Below, piece after piece: positions 8,857 through 15,045 of a stretch of DNA of 64,000 nucleotides (position 1 is the stretch's first letter; each line of letters begins with the position of its first letter). The stretch is from MFD01213-c1 sp963704405 (GTDB lineage Bacteria; Planctomycetota; Phycisphaerae; Tepidisphaerales; Tepidisphaeraceae). Under the pieces are notes generated by a model. It was not told where the DNA came from, searched no databases, and saw nothing but the letters and a program-made list of their open reading frames with translations. Location: contig OY969903.1 of NCBI GenBank assembly GCA_963704405.1, positions 1,612,001-1,676,000 on the forward strand, given 5' to 3'. The position numbers were made by a program, and so were the translations under genes.

Positions 8857-9747
8857 ATGCCTTCCGATCTCATCACCATCGACCGCGCCGCGCATCATCC
8901 GCAGCTCAAGAAGCTGCAGGTCGCTGACAGCGCGTATCTGTCGCTGCTCATCTCCGCCGCCAGCACGGCCATCCGCCGCGCCTGCATGAGGGAGTTCGGG
9001 CCCGGCACGTACATCGAATATCACAGCGGCGGCGGCTATCCCAACCAGCTCCTGCAGCTTGACGAATGCCCGGTGACGGAAATCACCCGCGTCGCCACCA
9101 CGCCGGTACCCGCGATGTCGGTGCGAAACACCAGCACGGCCAACCAGCGGGCAACCCTGTCGACCTCGACAACCGGCATCAAGCTGTCACTCGTCTCCTC
9201 GGCCGTGCAGACGGCGGCAACGCTGCTGTACAGTGACTATGCGACGCTGACCGCGCTGGCGGCGGCGATCAACGGGCTGGGCAACGGATGGTTCGCGGTT
9301 GCGGCGTCCGGTTATGCCCTGTGGGCCGCCGCGGACCTCAAGCCCCTGCAGGGGGCGGTGACGGCGGTCAATGCGTCGGCGCAGATGGAGGTGTACACGG
9401 AGGACATGCAGTGCGCCCCGTCCGACCAGGGATACGCGAATTTGCCGGCCCAGGGGTGGCGGCTGGATTCGGACAGCGGGCAACTATGGGGATCGTTCCC
9501 GGAAGGGCGGCTGAACATCCGGGTGGATTACTCGGCGGGCGAGGACGCGGTACCTGACGACGTGCAGCAGGGATGCGTGCGGCTGGTGGCGCTGATGTAT
9601 GAGTACGACAAACGAAATACGGCAGTGAAGGAGTATCGAATCGGGCCATATACCGAGAAGTTCGTGGAACAGGCGTACTCGCTAATTTATCACCCGTCAG
9701 TGTGGGATTTAATTGGCCCCGTCCGGGATTGTTCAAAGATGATCTGA
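8857..9747 (+). CDS. Head-tail connector (gp6-like adaptor)
   Basis: The N-terminal 55 residues (helical, with SAYLSLLISAASTAIRRAC) and the C-terminal 70 residues (VPDDVQQGCVRLVALMYEY, then a KEYRIGPYTEKF motif) match the HK97 gp6/SPP1 gp15 connector family that binds under the portal. Usual family members are about 100-200 residues; here 296, because a roughly 130-residue Ala/Thr-rich insert sits between the helices. The ATG at 8857 is chosen because it follows the previous stop by one base; the upstream ATG at 8833 would overlap it. Coding style changes right after this gene. Confidence 0.8.
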   Translation: MPSDLITIDRAAHHPQLKKLQVADSAYLSLLISAASTAIRRACMREFGPGTYIEYHSGGGYPNQLLQLDECPVTEITRVATTPVPAMSVRNTSTANQRATLSTSTTGIKLSLVSSAVQTAATLLYSDYATLTALAAAINGLGNGWFAVAASGYALWAAADLKPLQGAVTAVNASAQMEVYTEDMQCAPSDQGYANLPAQGWRLDSDSGQLWGSFPEGRLNIRVDYSAGEDAVPDDVQQGCVRLVALMYEYDKRNTAVKEYRIGPYTEKFVEQAYSLIYHPSVWDLIGPVRDCSKMI

Positions 9748-9775
9748 TGTGTGCTAATTCATAGTAGGAATTCTG

Positions 9776-10108
9776 ATGCTGGATGACATGCTGGACAAAA
9801 CCTTGATGCTGGAAACGCCTGTCAGTGAAAAAGGCACCAAGGGGGGGATGACACAGGTTTACAGGCCGCGCAAACAAGATATTCCTTGCGCTATCTGGCC
9901 GGCATCGTCGGCAACACGCATCGACTTCGCGCGGAAGGACATGACGGCCCAATTTGAGATTGCAACAGCGGACGATATTGCGGCGGTAGAGCAGGAGCGA
10001 ATCACCATCAACGGGAAAGTCTATTTGGTGATTGGGTATCTCCCTTTTGAAAATGAAATATTTGGCGAATCTGTTTACGTCACGGTTGTCGGCAAACGAA
10101 ATCAATGA
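9776..10108 (+). CDS. Head-tail joining protein (stopper, SPP1 gp16-like)
   Basis: The 110-residue product fits the head-tail adaptor family: an N-terminal strand pair, a central YRPRKQDIPCAIWPASSATR, and the late block ERITINGKVYLVIGY followed by a terminal strand VYVTVVGKRNQ. Proteins of this fold close the portal channel after packaging and accept the tail. The order connector, stopper, gp10-like, terminator is standard. TAGGAATTCTG precedes the ATG. Base composition is visibly lower in G+C than in the genes before it, as if a module boundary had been crossed. Confidence 0.8.
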   Translation: MLDDMLDKTLMLETPVSEKGTKGGMTQVYRPRKQDIPCAIWPASSATRIDFARKDMTAQFEIATADDIAAVEQERITINGKVYLVIGYLPFENEIFGESVYVTVVGKRNQ

Positions 10109-10123
10109 CAGGACGAAAAAATT

Positions 10124-10330
10124 ATGAATACCACATTTAATTACAAGCTCACCCTTGCCAACGATAATGTTTTAGAGGGGCATGTCACAGGCGCATTCGC
10201 CAATAAAGAAGAAGCACATGCTTCCATGAAACGCGCAAATCCTACTGCGAAGATCATTGAAATCACTGATCTAGCAAAAGCCGAACCGCCCCCAGTTCAA
10301 TCTGCCCCGAAAGAAAATCCCGTCGCGTAG
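10124..10330 (+). CDS. Small phage protein between connector genes
   Basis: A 68-residue protein with two predicted strands (FNYKLTLANDNVLEGHVTG), a helix (NKEEAHASMKRANP) and a Pro/Ala-rich C-terminus. The start follows AGGACGAAAAAATT. No family is recognised. Small accessory genes at this point are common in siphoviruses. Confidence 0.55.
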   Translation: MNTTFNYKLTLANDNVLEGHVTGAFANKEEAHASMKRANPTAKIIEITDLAKAEPPPVQSAPKENPVA

Positions 10331-10338
10331 TTCCCCGA

Positions 10339-10731
10339 GTGCCGATTCGCCACGCCGACATTGCCTCTTTTGTTAGCCGGGTCAAGGCCGGCACACGCGA
10401 GTCGCTGGATGAGCAGGCGGAGGCGGCGGCAGCTCGGATCAAACAGTCTCTTTCCACGCCATCCCCGCCATCAGCTTCAGAGGGATCACCACCACATCTC
10501 CGAACCGGCCAGCTACAGCAAGGAATTCGGCATGAAACCGTTGATGATGGCAATGCAATTGTTGCCGCTGTCGTCAGCGAGCGATCGGGGGACAACCCGA
10601 TGATTCCGACATGGCTTGAATTTGGCACAAAAAAAATGGGGCCACGCCCGTACATGAGCCCCGAAAAAGAGCGTACTGAATCGATCGCTAAAGACGCCCT
10701 GATTTCACGACTCAAAACCATCAAGCCTTAA
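10339..10731 (+). CDS. HK97 gp10-like tail completion protein
   Basis: A GTG-started 130-residue protein with the hallmarks of the gp10 family: a long basic/acidic N-terminal helix, the central block PPHLRTGQLQQGI, and near the end WLEFGTKKMGPRPYMSPE. These proteins help attach tail to head. The start is inferred from frame and position; the stop overlaps the next ATG by one base (TAATG). Confidence 0.88.
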   Translation: MPIRHADIASFVSRVKAGTRESLDEQAEAAAARIKQSLSTPSPPSASEGSPPHLRTGQLQQGIRHETVDDGNAIVAAVVSERSGDNPMIPTWLEFGTKKMGPRPYMSPEKERTESIAKDALISRLKTIKP

Positions 10732-11144
10732 TGCCAGCGGTCGATGAAATAGATGCCTTCGTCTCAAAATTCGATGGTGCGCCAACACTGTCTGAATTCG
10801 TCGGGGGTGTCTGGGGCGGCCAGGTGCCATCAGGCACCCCTATGCCATATGCAGTTGTAGATGAACTGAGTCCACCTGACAGCAAGTTTTGCTTCGGACC
10901 CCAAACAGCAATGGAGTATTGCCGGTTGCAGGTCCGGGTGTTTGCTGCTGACAAGGACCAAGCATGGGCGATGATGTCGGCGGTCACAGCGGTATACGAT
11001 TTTGCCGCACTTGCAACCAATCCTCGCACTGTTTTGCAATGCGTGCGGATTCGAAAGCCTTTCACAATTCAGCTTGAAGATGACGAAGCCGGCAATGCCG
11101 TGTGGTCTTCAATTGTTATTTACGAACTTCTAGTCCAATCCTGA
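10731..11144 (+). CDS. Tail terminator-like protein
   Basis: A 137-residue protein placed directly after the gp10-like gene, the normal slot for the tail terminator (lambda gpU, DUF3168-like). It shows the expected alternation: N-terminal helix, MPYAVVDE strand, CRLQVRVFAADKDQAWAMM, and a C-terminal strand SSIVIYELLVQ. This protein caps the polymerised tail tube. The assignment rests on position and fold pattern more than on a conserved motif. Confidence 0.7.
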   Translation: MPAVDEIDAFVSKFDGAPTLSEFVGGVWGGQVPSGTPMPYAVVDELSPPDSKFCFGPQTAMEYCRLQVRVFAADKDQAWAMMSAVTAVYDFAALATNPRTVLQCVRIRKPFTIQLEDDEAGNAVWSSIVIYELLVQS

Positions 11145-11171
11145 ATACACCAATATCAAAGGAGATTGCTC

Positions 11172-11567
11172 ATGGCCCAAGTTATACACACTGGCCTTAA
11201 TGGATCGGCGTCCGGTGTCCCCGGAAAAATCTTTACATGGATGGGCGTCCGCTCGCATGAAGACCTCGATGAAACTGGTTTTGGCGACATCGAGCGTGTG
11301 CGCACCACCGGTTTGGGGGATTTTGTTGGCCGGATTTTGGCTTATGTTACCAGTGGATCTGCCGCAGATACGTTCGACACACTCAGCAATACCCCTCTGG
11401 TGCCAGGTTTAGTTCTGACTTCTAAAACTGGATGCACGTTCACTTTTGATGCAATCATCAGCGATATTGACTTCCAGGAAGTGGATATCAACGGTCGTCG
11501 CGCTCAGGTATGCAGCTTCACATTCAAAAAGACCGGCGCCTTGGCAATTGCTTGGGCTAAGACCTAA
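11172..11567 (+). CDS. Candidate major tail tube protein
   Basis: A 131-residue beta-rich protein between the terminator and the chaperones, where the tube protein is expected. Segments such as VRTTGLGDFVGRIL and CTFTFDAIISDIDFQEVDI suggest a tube-protein beta-sandwich, and the Gly/Ser-rich N-terminus is compatible with it. AAAGGAG sits 8 bases before the ATG at 11172, so the TTG at 11166 is not used. It is smaller than many tube proteins (150-250 residues). No motif fixes the family. Confidence 0.6.
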   Translation: MAQVIHTGLNGSASGVPGKIFTWMGVRSHEDLDETGFGDIERVRTTGLGDFVGRILAYVTSGSAADTFDTLSNTPLVPGLVLTSKTGCTFTFDAIISDIDFQEVDINGRRAQVCSFTFKKTGALAIAWAKT

Positions 11568-11623
11568 CCCATTCGATGGGTTGATGACCACTGGTCAGCA
11601 CGTGAGTAGATGGAGACGTATTT

Positions 11624-12114
11624 ATGGAATTCTCAGCAGTGTTTCCCGCACCAATCATCGAGACCATCAACGATCAAGATGTCACGTTTCCCCCGCTGCT
11701 CGCCTCGGAGATGTCGCCATTCGCGGAGGAAATTCGCAACGAATGGAAGCAACATGCCGAGGCGATGGCGAAGGAGGCAAACTTCGACGTTGTGCAAACC
11801 TATCGCGCGAAGATGGAGGTGATGACGCAGCAGATATCACTTAACGACATCATCGACCGCATTGGTTCACTTCCGGCGCAGAGAAAGCCCTGAGATACAG
11901 TCTGAAAAAGGCCCAGTACACCGATGAGCAAATAGTCGCGATACTTGGATGGCTGACGCTGGCACAATCCGGCTCGCTTGCACTTCGCGTGACGCGGGTG
12001 TCCAAGCCGCGGAAGCCGTCAGCGAAGAGCCCGCAGGACGAGGCAATGAACCGCCCTTTAACGCAACCGAGCCAGGACCAAAGCGGGACTGGCTCGAAGA
12101 CTGGGCAAGTGTAG
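11624..12114 (+). CDS. Tail assembly chaperone, frame change at about 11,885
   Basis: The ATG at 11624 opens an 89-residue frame that ends with a TGA at 11891. One base back (-1 frame) the protein continues without stops to 12114: SLPAQRK then ALRYSLKKAQYTDEQIVAIL. The joined product, about 163 residues, has the look of siphovirus tail chaperones (N-terminal MEFSAVFPAPIIETI, Ala/Glu helices, then an alpha-helical end). The switch lies at AGA-AAG-CCC, where lysyl-tRNA could slip from AAG to AAA. This could be programmed -1 frameshifting as in lambda G/GT, or a missing A in the assembly. Confidence 0.65.
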
Positions 12115-12308
12115 CTCATGCTTTCGGAATCGATCCTAGAACGCTGACAATAGATATGTTTATCGAACTCGCCAATCGGGCAGAGAAGATCGTCGCGAGA
12201 TTCAACGCGGCAAAACACGCTCCCGTTTCATGGGAACAGCAGGCCATAGCGGGGCTTGTGGAGCAACTGACGATGGAGCAGGGCAGTGGCATCAACACGC
12301 CGTTATAG
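11949..12308 (+). CDS. Second tail chaperone-like frame before the accessory island
   Basis: This frame overlaps the end of the preceding chaperone in yet another reading frame. The best coding signal begins near 12070 (DWLEDWASVAHAFGIDP, then DMFIELANRAEKIVARFN) and ends in a helical segment with EQLTMEQG. The ATG at 11949 is the first available start; residues before about 40 may not be translated from it. Position and helix content fit the C-terminal extension (T-like) or a separate small chaperone. It ends 21 bases before the first minus-strand gene of the island. Confidence 0.5.
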   Translation: MADAGTIRLACTSRDAGVQAAEAVSEEPAGRGNEPPFNATEPGPKRDWLEDWASVAHAFGIDPRTLTIDMFIELANRAEKIVARFNAAKHAPVSWEQQAIAGLVEQLTMEQGSGINTPL

Positions 12309-12328
12309 ATAGTGGCGGCGGGGTGAGT

Positions 12329-12583
12329 TCACCGCTTGGCAGTTGTGGCGATCCGGCTTCGCACGTAGTTTCGCTTGAAGTCGGACACCACGCAGGCCAG
12401 CACATATTCATCCCAGAACTTGCGCTTGTCCAGCAGGGCGATGATGTCATCGATGGGCACACCGTCCAGTTCAGGTGTTTCTTCGATCATGTGTTGCGGG
12501 TTGCGCCGGCGGGCGGTATCGCGAATGAACTTCGCCATGATGGCGGATTCCGTGCTGGCTGGTTTCTTGTTTGACTTTTTCAT
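12329..12583 (-). CDS. Small basic phage protein, unknown function
   Basis: An 84-residue, Lys/Arg-rich protein without Cys clusters or signal sequence. Its middle, PELDGVPIDDIIALLDKRKF, looks like a compact helical domain. The ATG overlaps the stop of the gene at 12580-12861 (ATGA), so the two form an operon on the minus strand opposite to the tail genes. It ends only 20 bases from the converging chaperone frame. The family is not recognised. Confidence 0.65.
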   Translation of the reverse strand: MKKSNKKPASTESAIMAKFIRDTARRRNPQHMIEETPELDGVPIDDIIALLDKRKFWDEYVLACVVSDFKRNYVRSRIATTAKR

Positions 12584-12861
12584 GAATGATCCCCTTGTTG
12601 GCCTTCTGACTGCTCCCTCTCATGAAGAAGCTTTGCGATCTTCCGCTTCAACTTCAATAGCTCGGCTCCCTGTTGGGGAGATGCCGGACTAGCCTCGGCG
12701 TACTTGACGTCGAGGGCACTGCTGAAGTGCAGTTCGTGTCCGTTAGGACAGAATAAATGTTTCTCCGTCTGGCGGCAGCAAACGTGCATGTCCTTAGGGA
12801 TGGCAAACGTGACAAAGCATTCCCAGCATACAATCAGCGATAATTCGGTTTCACAGACCAC
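12580..12861 (-). CDS. Cys-rich zinc-binding-like phage protein
   Basis: A 93-residue protein with CWECFVTFAIPKDMHVCC and CPNGHELHF. Small phage proteins of this 'C-x2-C, then FYCPNGH' type, followed by a coiled coil (here KLKRKIAKLLHEREQSE), are common and probably bind zinc. The frame is open further upstream to 13554, but a GTG at 12861 with AGGAGA six bases before it marks a separate start, and a hairpin lies between it and the gene before. The stop overlaps the next ATG (ATGA). Confidence 0.75.
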   Translation of the reverse strand: MVCETELSLIVCWECFVTFAIPKDMHVCCRQTEKHLFCPNGHELHFSSALDVKYAEASPASPQQGAELLKLKRKIAKLLHEREQSEGQQGDHS

Positions 12862-12945
12862 GATGGGTCTCCTGAACGTGTTAAGCCGCAGAGGCGGCGT
12901 GTCAGTTGCAACTCGGATAAACGGACCGTCAGGGCAAAGAGAAAC

Positions 12946-12983
12946 GACGGACGGTCGCCGGTGATAATCCGGCGTCCGCCGTC
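12946..12983 (-). terminator. Terminator-like hairpin, minus strand
   Basis: An imperfect inverted repeat of about 15 pairs with a 7-base loop (TGATAAT). On the minus strand it is followed by a T-rich run (GTTTCTCTTTG). It lies 14 bases after the predicted stop at 12998 of the gene 12998-13455, which supports treating the two open-frame halves here as separate genes. Confidence 0.6.
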
Positions 12984-12997
12984 GCGCAATCCTGCCA

Positions 12998-13455
12998 TTA
13001 CTGGGCCTTTCGCATCGGCGCATCGGACCAGGTGATTTCATATAGGAACTCGAGCGCCCCTGGGTCCACCCGAAGTGGCTAACGGCCTCGCGAAGATCGA
13101 ACACCGTCACGTTGTCGGCTTGGATGTTGTCGCCAGGCGCGATAGCGATGGGATGGCCCTCGTGATCGCGGAACCGGATGCGACCGACGGGGCAGACGTG
13201 GGCCAGTGTTGAACGCATCAGCGCCGAACCAAGCTGCGTCACCGTCCAGCGGGCGAGGCAGGCGTCACAGATGATGCAGAGCTGGCCGGCGATCTGGCCG
13301 CAGTCGTAGCAGTGGTCCTCACTGGCGAGGGCGGCGAAGCGGGCCTCCGCTTCATCCTGCACAGTTTGTGCAGATTCATGAGTATGGCGCGTGCAGACGT
13401 GGGAATCGCCGTGGAGATCGTTGAGGGATGGGACGTTGACGGTATGATCGAGCAT
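12998..13455 (-). CDS. Zinc-finger-like phage protein, frame broken
   Basis: The protein starts at the ATG 13455 behind a GGAG and carries Cys pairs in CYDCGQIAGQLCIICDAC, followed by a RIRFRDHEGHPIAIAPGD strand region and a VFDLREAVSHFGWTQG helix. The raw frame then drifts into Arg/Ser/Pro-rich non-protein-like sequence. One added base in the C-run at 13057-13060 gives a sensible ending (ALEFLYEITWSDAPMRKAQ) and a stop at 12998, just ahead of a hairpin. I infer a single-base deletion, real or technical. Function unknown; a nucleic acid-binding role is possible. Confidence 0.6.
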
Positions 13456-13525
13456 GTCGGACTCCGGTAACAGGGGTCTGGCCATGCTCCCGGTGCTAGT
13501 AACACGCGGGAGCACTTTATTTGAG

Positions 13526-13540
13526 TCAGTACGATACTGA
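13526..13540. promoter_or_regulatory. Palindrome TCAGTA-cga-TACTGA
   Basis: A perfect 6-base inverted repeat with a 3-base spacer lies in the divergent space between the minus-strand zinc-finger gene and the plus-strand repressor gene. It is a plausible operator for the HTH protein encoded at 13614, or another phage regulator. Confidence 0.5.
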
Positions 13541-13556
13541 ATCAACGTTGGCAACA

Positions 13557-13619
13557 GTACATTAAAATAGAAACTTCGTCAAGTGGGAAATTTGTTGATT
13601 AGTTTAGTTTTTAATGTAC
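13557..13619. promoter_or_regulatory. Inverted repeat pair flanking divergent promoter
   Basis: GTACATTAAAA (13557-13567) and TTTTAATGTAC (13609-13619) are exact 11-base inverted copies, 41 bases apart. The interval is AT-rich compared with its surroundings (TTGTTGATTAGTTTAG) and immediately precedes the HTH gene; the right copy overlaps its first possible ATG. The layout suggests autoregulation through two bound repressor dimers. Confidence 0.5.
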
Positions 13620-13826
13620 AGTGCGATGATGCTGGATTTGGTGAAGCTTAAGTCATTGCGGGAGAAGAAGAACCTGACGCAGGAGCAGGCCGCCCTTGCT
13701 GCCGGATTCAGCGGAAAAAGCTATTGGAATAATATCGAAACTGGGCGTGTAAAAGACCCCCAGCTATCCACGATTGAAGCGGTGGCCCGGGCTCTTGGCG
13801 TTAAAGCCAAAGACCTTCTGAAGTAG
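13614..13826 (+). CDS. XRE-family repressor, single HTH domain
   Basis: A 65-70-residue protein that is just an XRE/Cro-C1 helix-turn-helix: SLREKKNLTQEQAALAAGFS is helices 1-2 and SYWNNIETGRVKDPQLSTIE the recognition helix region, ending ALGVKAKDLLK. ATG codons occur at 13614, 13626 and 13629; the last one gives the standard domain start and lies clear of the inverted repeat, but no Shine-Dalgarno is evident at any of them. The gene faces away from the zinc-finger gene and heads a short plus-strand run. It may control the accessory island rather than the whole prophage. Confidence 0.85.
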   Translation: MYSAMMLDLVKLKSLREKKNLTQEQAALAAGFSGKSYWNNIETGRVKDPQLSTIEAVARALGVKAKDLLK

Positions 13827-13837
13827 AACCCGCTATC

Positions 13838-14080
13838 ATGTGGTTTGCCACCCTCCTGAATCGCTGCATTCGCATCTTGAATGATACTGACGCCTCGTCG
13901 CGTGAGCGAAGACAGGCGAGAACGACCCTTAATTCGCTTTTGGGTCTGGCTGGCGTGAAGCTTGGCGGCCCAGTCGGGTTGCTTCCAGCGAAGCGCGTAT
14001 TCCCACGTCATGGGAAGTGGCGGCGATCCCCGGGCGAAATTGCCAGATTATCTGATGAGATAAGGCGCATATTCGGGTGA
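13838..14080 (+). CDS. Small basic protein after repressor, unknown
   Basis: An 80-residue Arg-rich protein with an N-terminal helix (WFATLLNRCIRILND) and the basic block RHGKWRRSPGEIARLSDEIRRIFG near the C-terminus. It follows the repressor by 11 bases. No family is recognised. Its last bases overlap a GTG of the next frame. Confidence 0.55.
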   Translation: MWFATLLNRCIRILNDTDASSRERRQARTTLNSLLGLAGVKLGGPVGLLPAKRVFPRHGKWRRSPGEIARLSDEIRRIFG

Positions 14081-14097
14081 TGTGCTATAATTTCATA

Positions 14098-14385
14098 ATG
14101 GCTACCGAAACCACCATCGGCGCAGAGGAGATAACTGCCACGCTGGCCGAAGCGCAGCAACATCTTAAAGCCGCAACCAAGCTGCTGTTCAAGGCGTGCG
14201 GGGAGTTCGTTCAGGCTGACGACTATCGCCGCCTGGATTACACGGCACGGGCATTGAAGAGCACCCGTGACGCGGCAAGCACCTTGTGGAATTCAATTCC
14301 TGGAAATGAACGTAAGCTCATAGAAAGCTATTCGAATTCCGAGAGCTTTCCGGATCGCGAATCAAAAGGTTCTCAATCGCCCTGA
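14098..14385 (+). CDS. Small helical protein, unknown
   Basis: A 95-residue all-helical protein (EEITATLAEAQQHLKAATKLL, then YRRLDYTARALKSTRDAAST). A GTG at 14077 would overlap the previous stop, but the ATG at 14098 gives the natural start; a TATAAT sequence at 14086-14091 might also act as a promoter element. Its 3' end overlaps the convergent gene 14318-14542. Function unknown. Confidence 0.55.
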   Translation: MATETTIGAEEITATLAEAQQHLKAATKLLFKACGEFVQADDYRRLDYTARALKSTRDAASTLWNSIPGNERKLIESYSNSESFPDRESKGSQSP

Positions 14386-14542
14386 GCCGCTCCTGCACGA
14401 ATTCGTCGATTCTCTCCGGCTCGGAAATATCTGCCAGGTCAACATCCTTTCCATTTTTGTAGCGGTTGATCGCGGCGGCGACGGTGTGCTTGATAACTAC
14501 TTCCAGATCACGAACAAACTGCTGTGCGTCCTGCGGAGACAT
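14318..14542 (-). CDS. Small helical protein, convergent with neighbour
   Basis: About 74 residues from the ATG at 14542 (MSPQDAQQFVRDLEVVIKH, then ERIDEFVQERLRAIENLLI). AGGACTGGAAATGTCT-like sequence precedes the start. The frame is open to 14620 but the extra residues are Arg/Pro-rich and poorly protein-like. The last 68 bases overlap the gene on the other strand. Function unknown. Confidence 0.55.
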   Translation of the reverse strand: MSPQDAQQFVRDLEVVIKHTVAAAINRYKNGKDVDLADISEPERIDEFVQERLRAIENLLIRDPESSRNSNSFL

Positions 14543-14662
14543 TTCCAGTCCTTTCGCAGGCGAGAAGCGAGCGGTATGCTCAGGCGCGTCCGGTCCCCTG
14601 CGAGTGGATCGGATGCGCACCTTCGCCGGTTACGACGGCGAGGGTGCTTCTTTTTGGGTCCG

Positions 14663-15019
14663 TCATGGATCATGCGATTGCGGAGCCTGGGTTGGTGTTT
14701 CAGGTTTGATAAATTTCACTATCGATTCCCTATGAACAAACACCACGGCTGAAAACAACCCTAAAAAAAACATAAGTACAATAACCATCAACACTCCACC
14801 CCCAAACCGAACCCAAGCTTTTATATTTCGCAGCGTTTTTAATATCTCCTGCTGAATATGAAGTTGATCTTCGCCTACTGATGTACGGATCACCGTGGAT
14901 ATCATATACCCACGCTTCTCAACCATTTGTCTTGCTTGTTCACCATCATCCGCTTCGACTGGAATCTGCACTTCCGTTCCATTCTTTTTGCTGGCAGCAG
15001 TAACAATCCAAAGTCCCAT
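14663..15019 (-). CDS. Membrane-anchored small protein with N-terminal domain
   Basis: A 118-residue protein. Residues 1-45 form a small alpha/beta unit (GLWIVTAASKKNGTEVQIPV, then ADDGEQARQMVEKRGYMIS), an N-terminal pattern I associate with planctomycete membrane proteins. One transmembrane helix follows at about 73-94 (GGGVLMVIVLMFFLGLFSAV), then a short Pro/Thr tail. AACGGAGGAACG precedes the ATG. It may have been captured from the host. Function unknown. Confidence 0.65.
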   Translation of the reverse strand: MGLWIVTAASKKNGTEVQIPVEADDGEQARQMVEKRGYMISTVIRTSVGEDQLHIQQEILKTLRNIKAWVRFGGGVLMVIVLMFFLGLFSAVVFVHRESIVKFIKPETPTQAPQSHDP

Positions 15020-15045
15020 CGTTCCTCCGTTGTGAAATTACAATA

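Noticed and set aside
12580..13554. Single 324-residue minus-strand gene
   Set aside because: A GTG with good Shine-Dalgarno at 12861, a terminator-like hairpin and a frame shift at 13057 show two separate genes.
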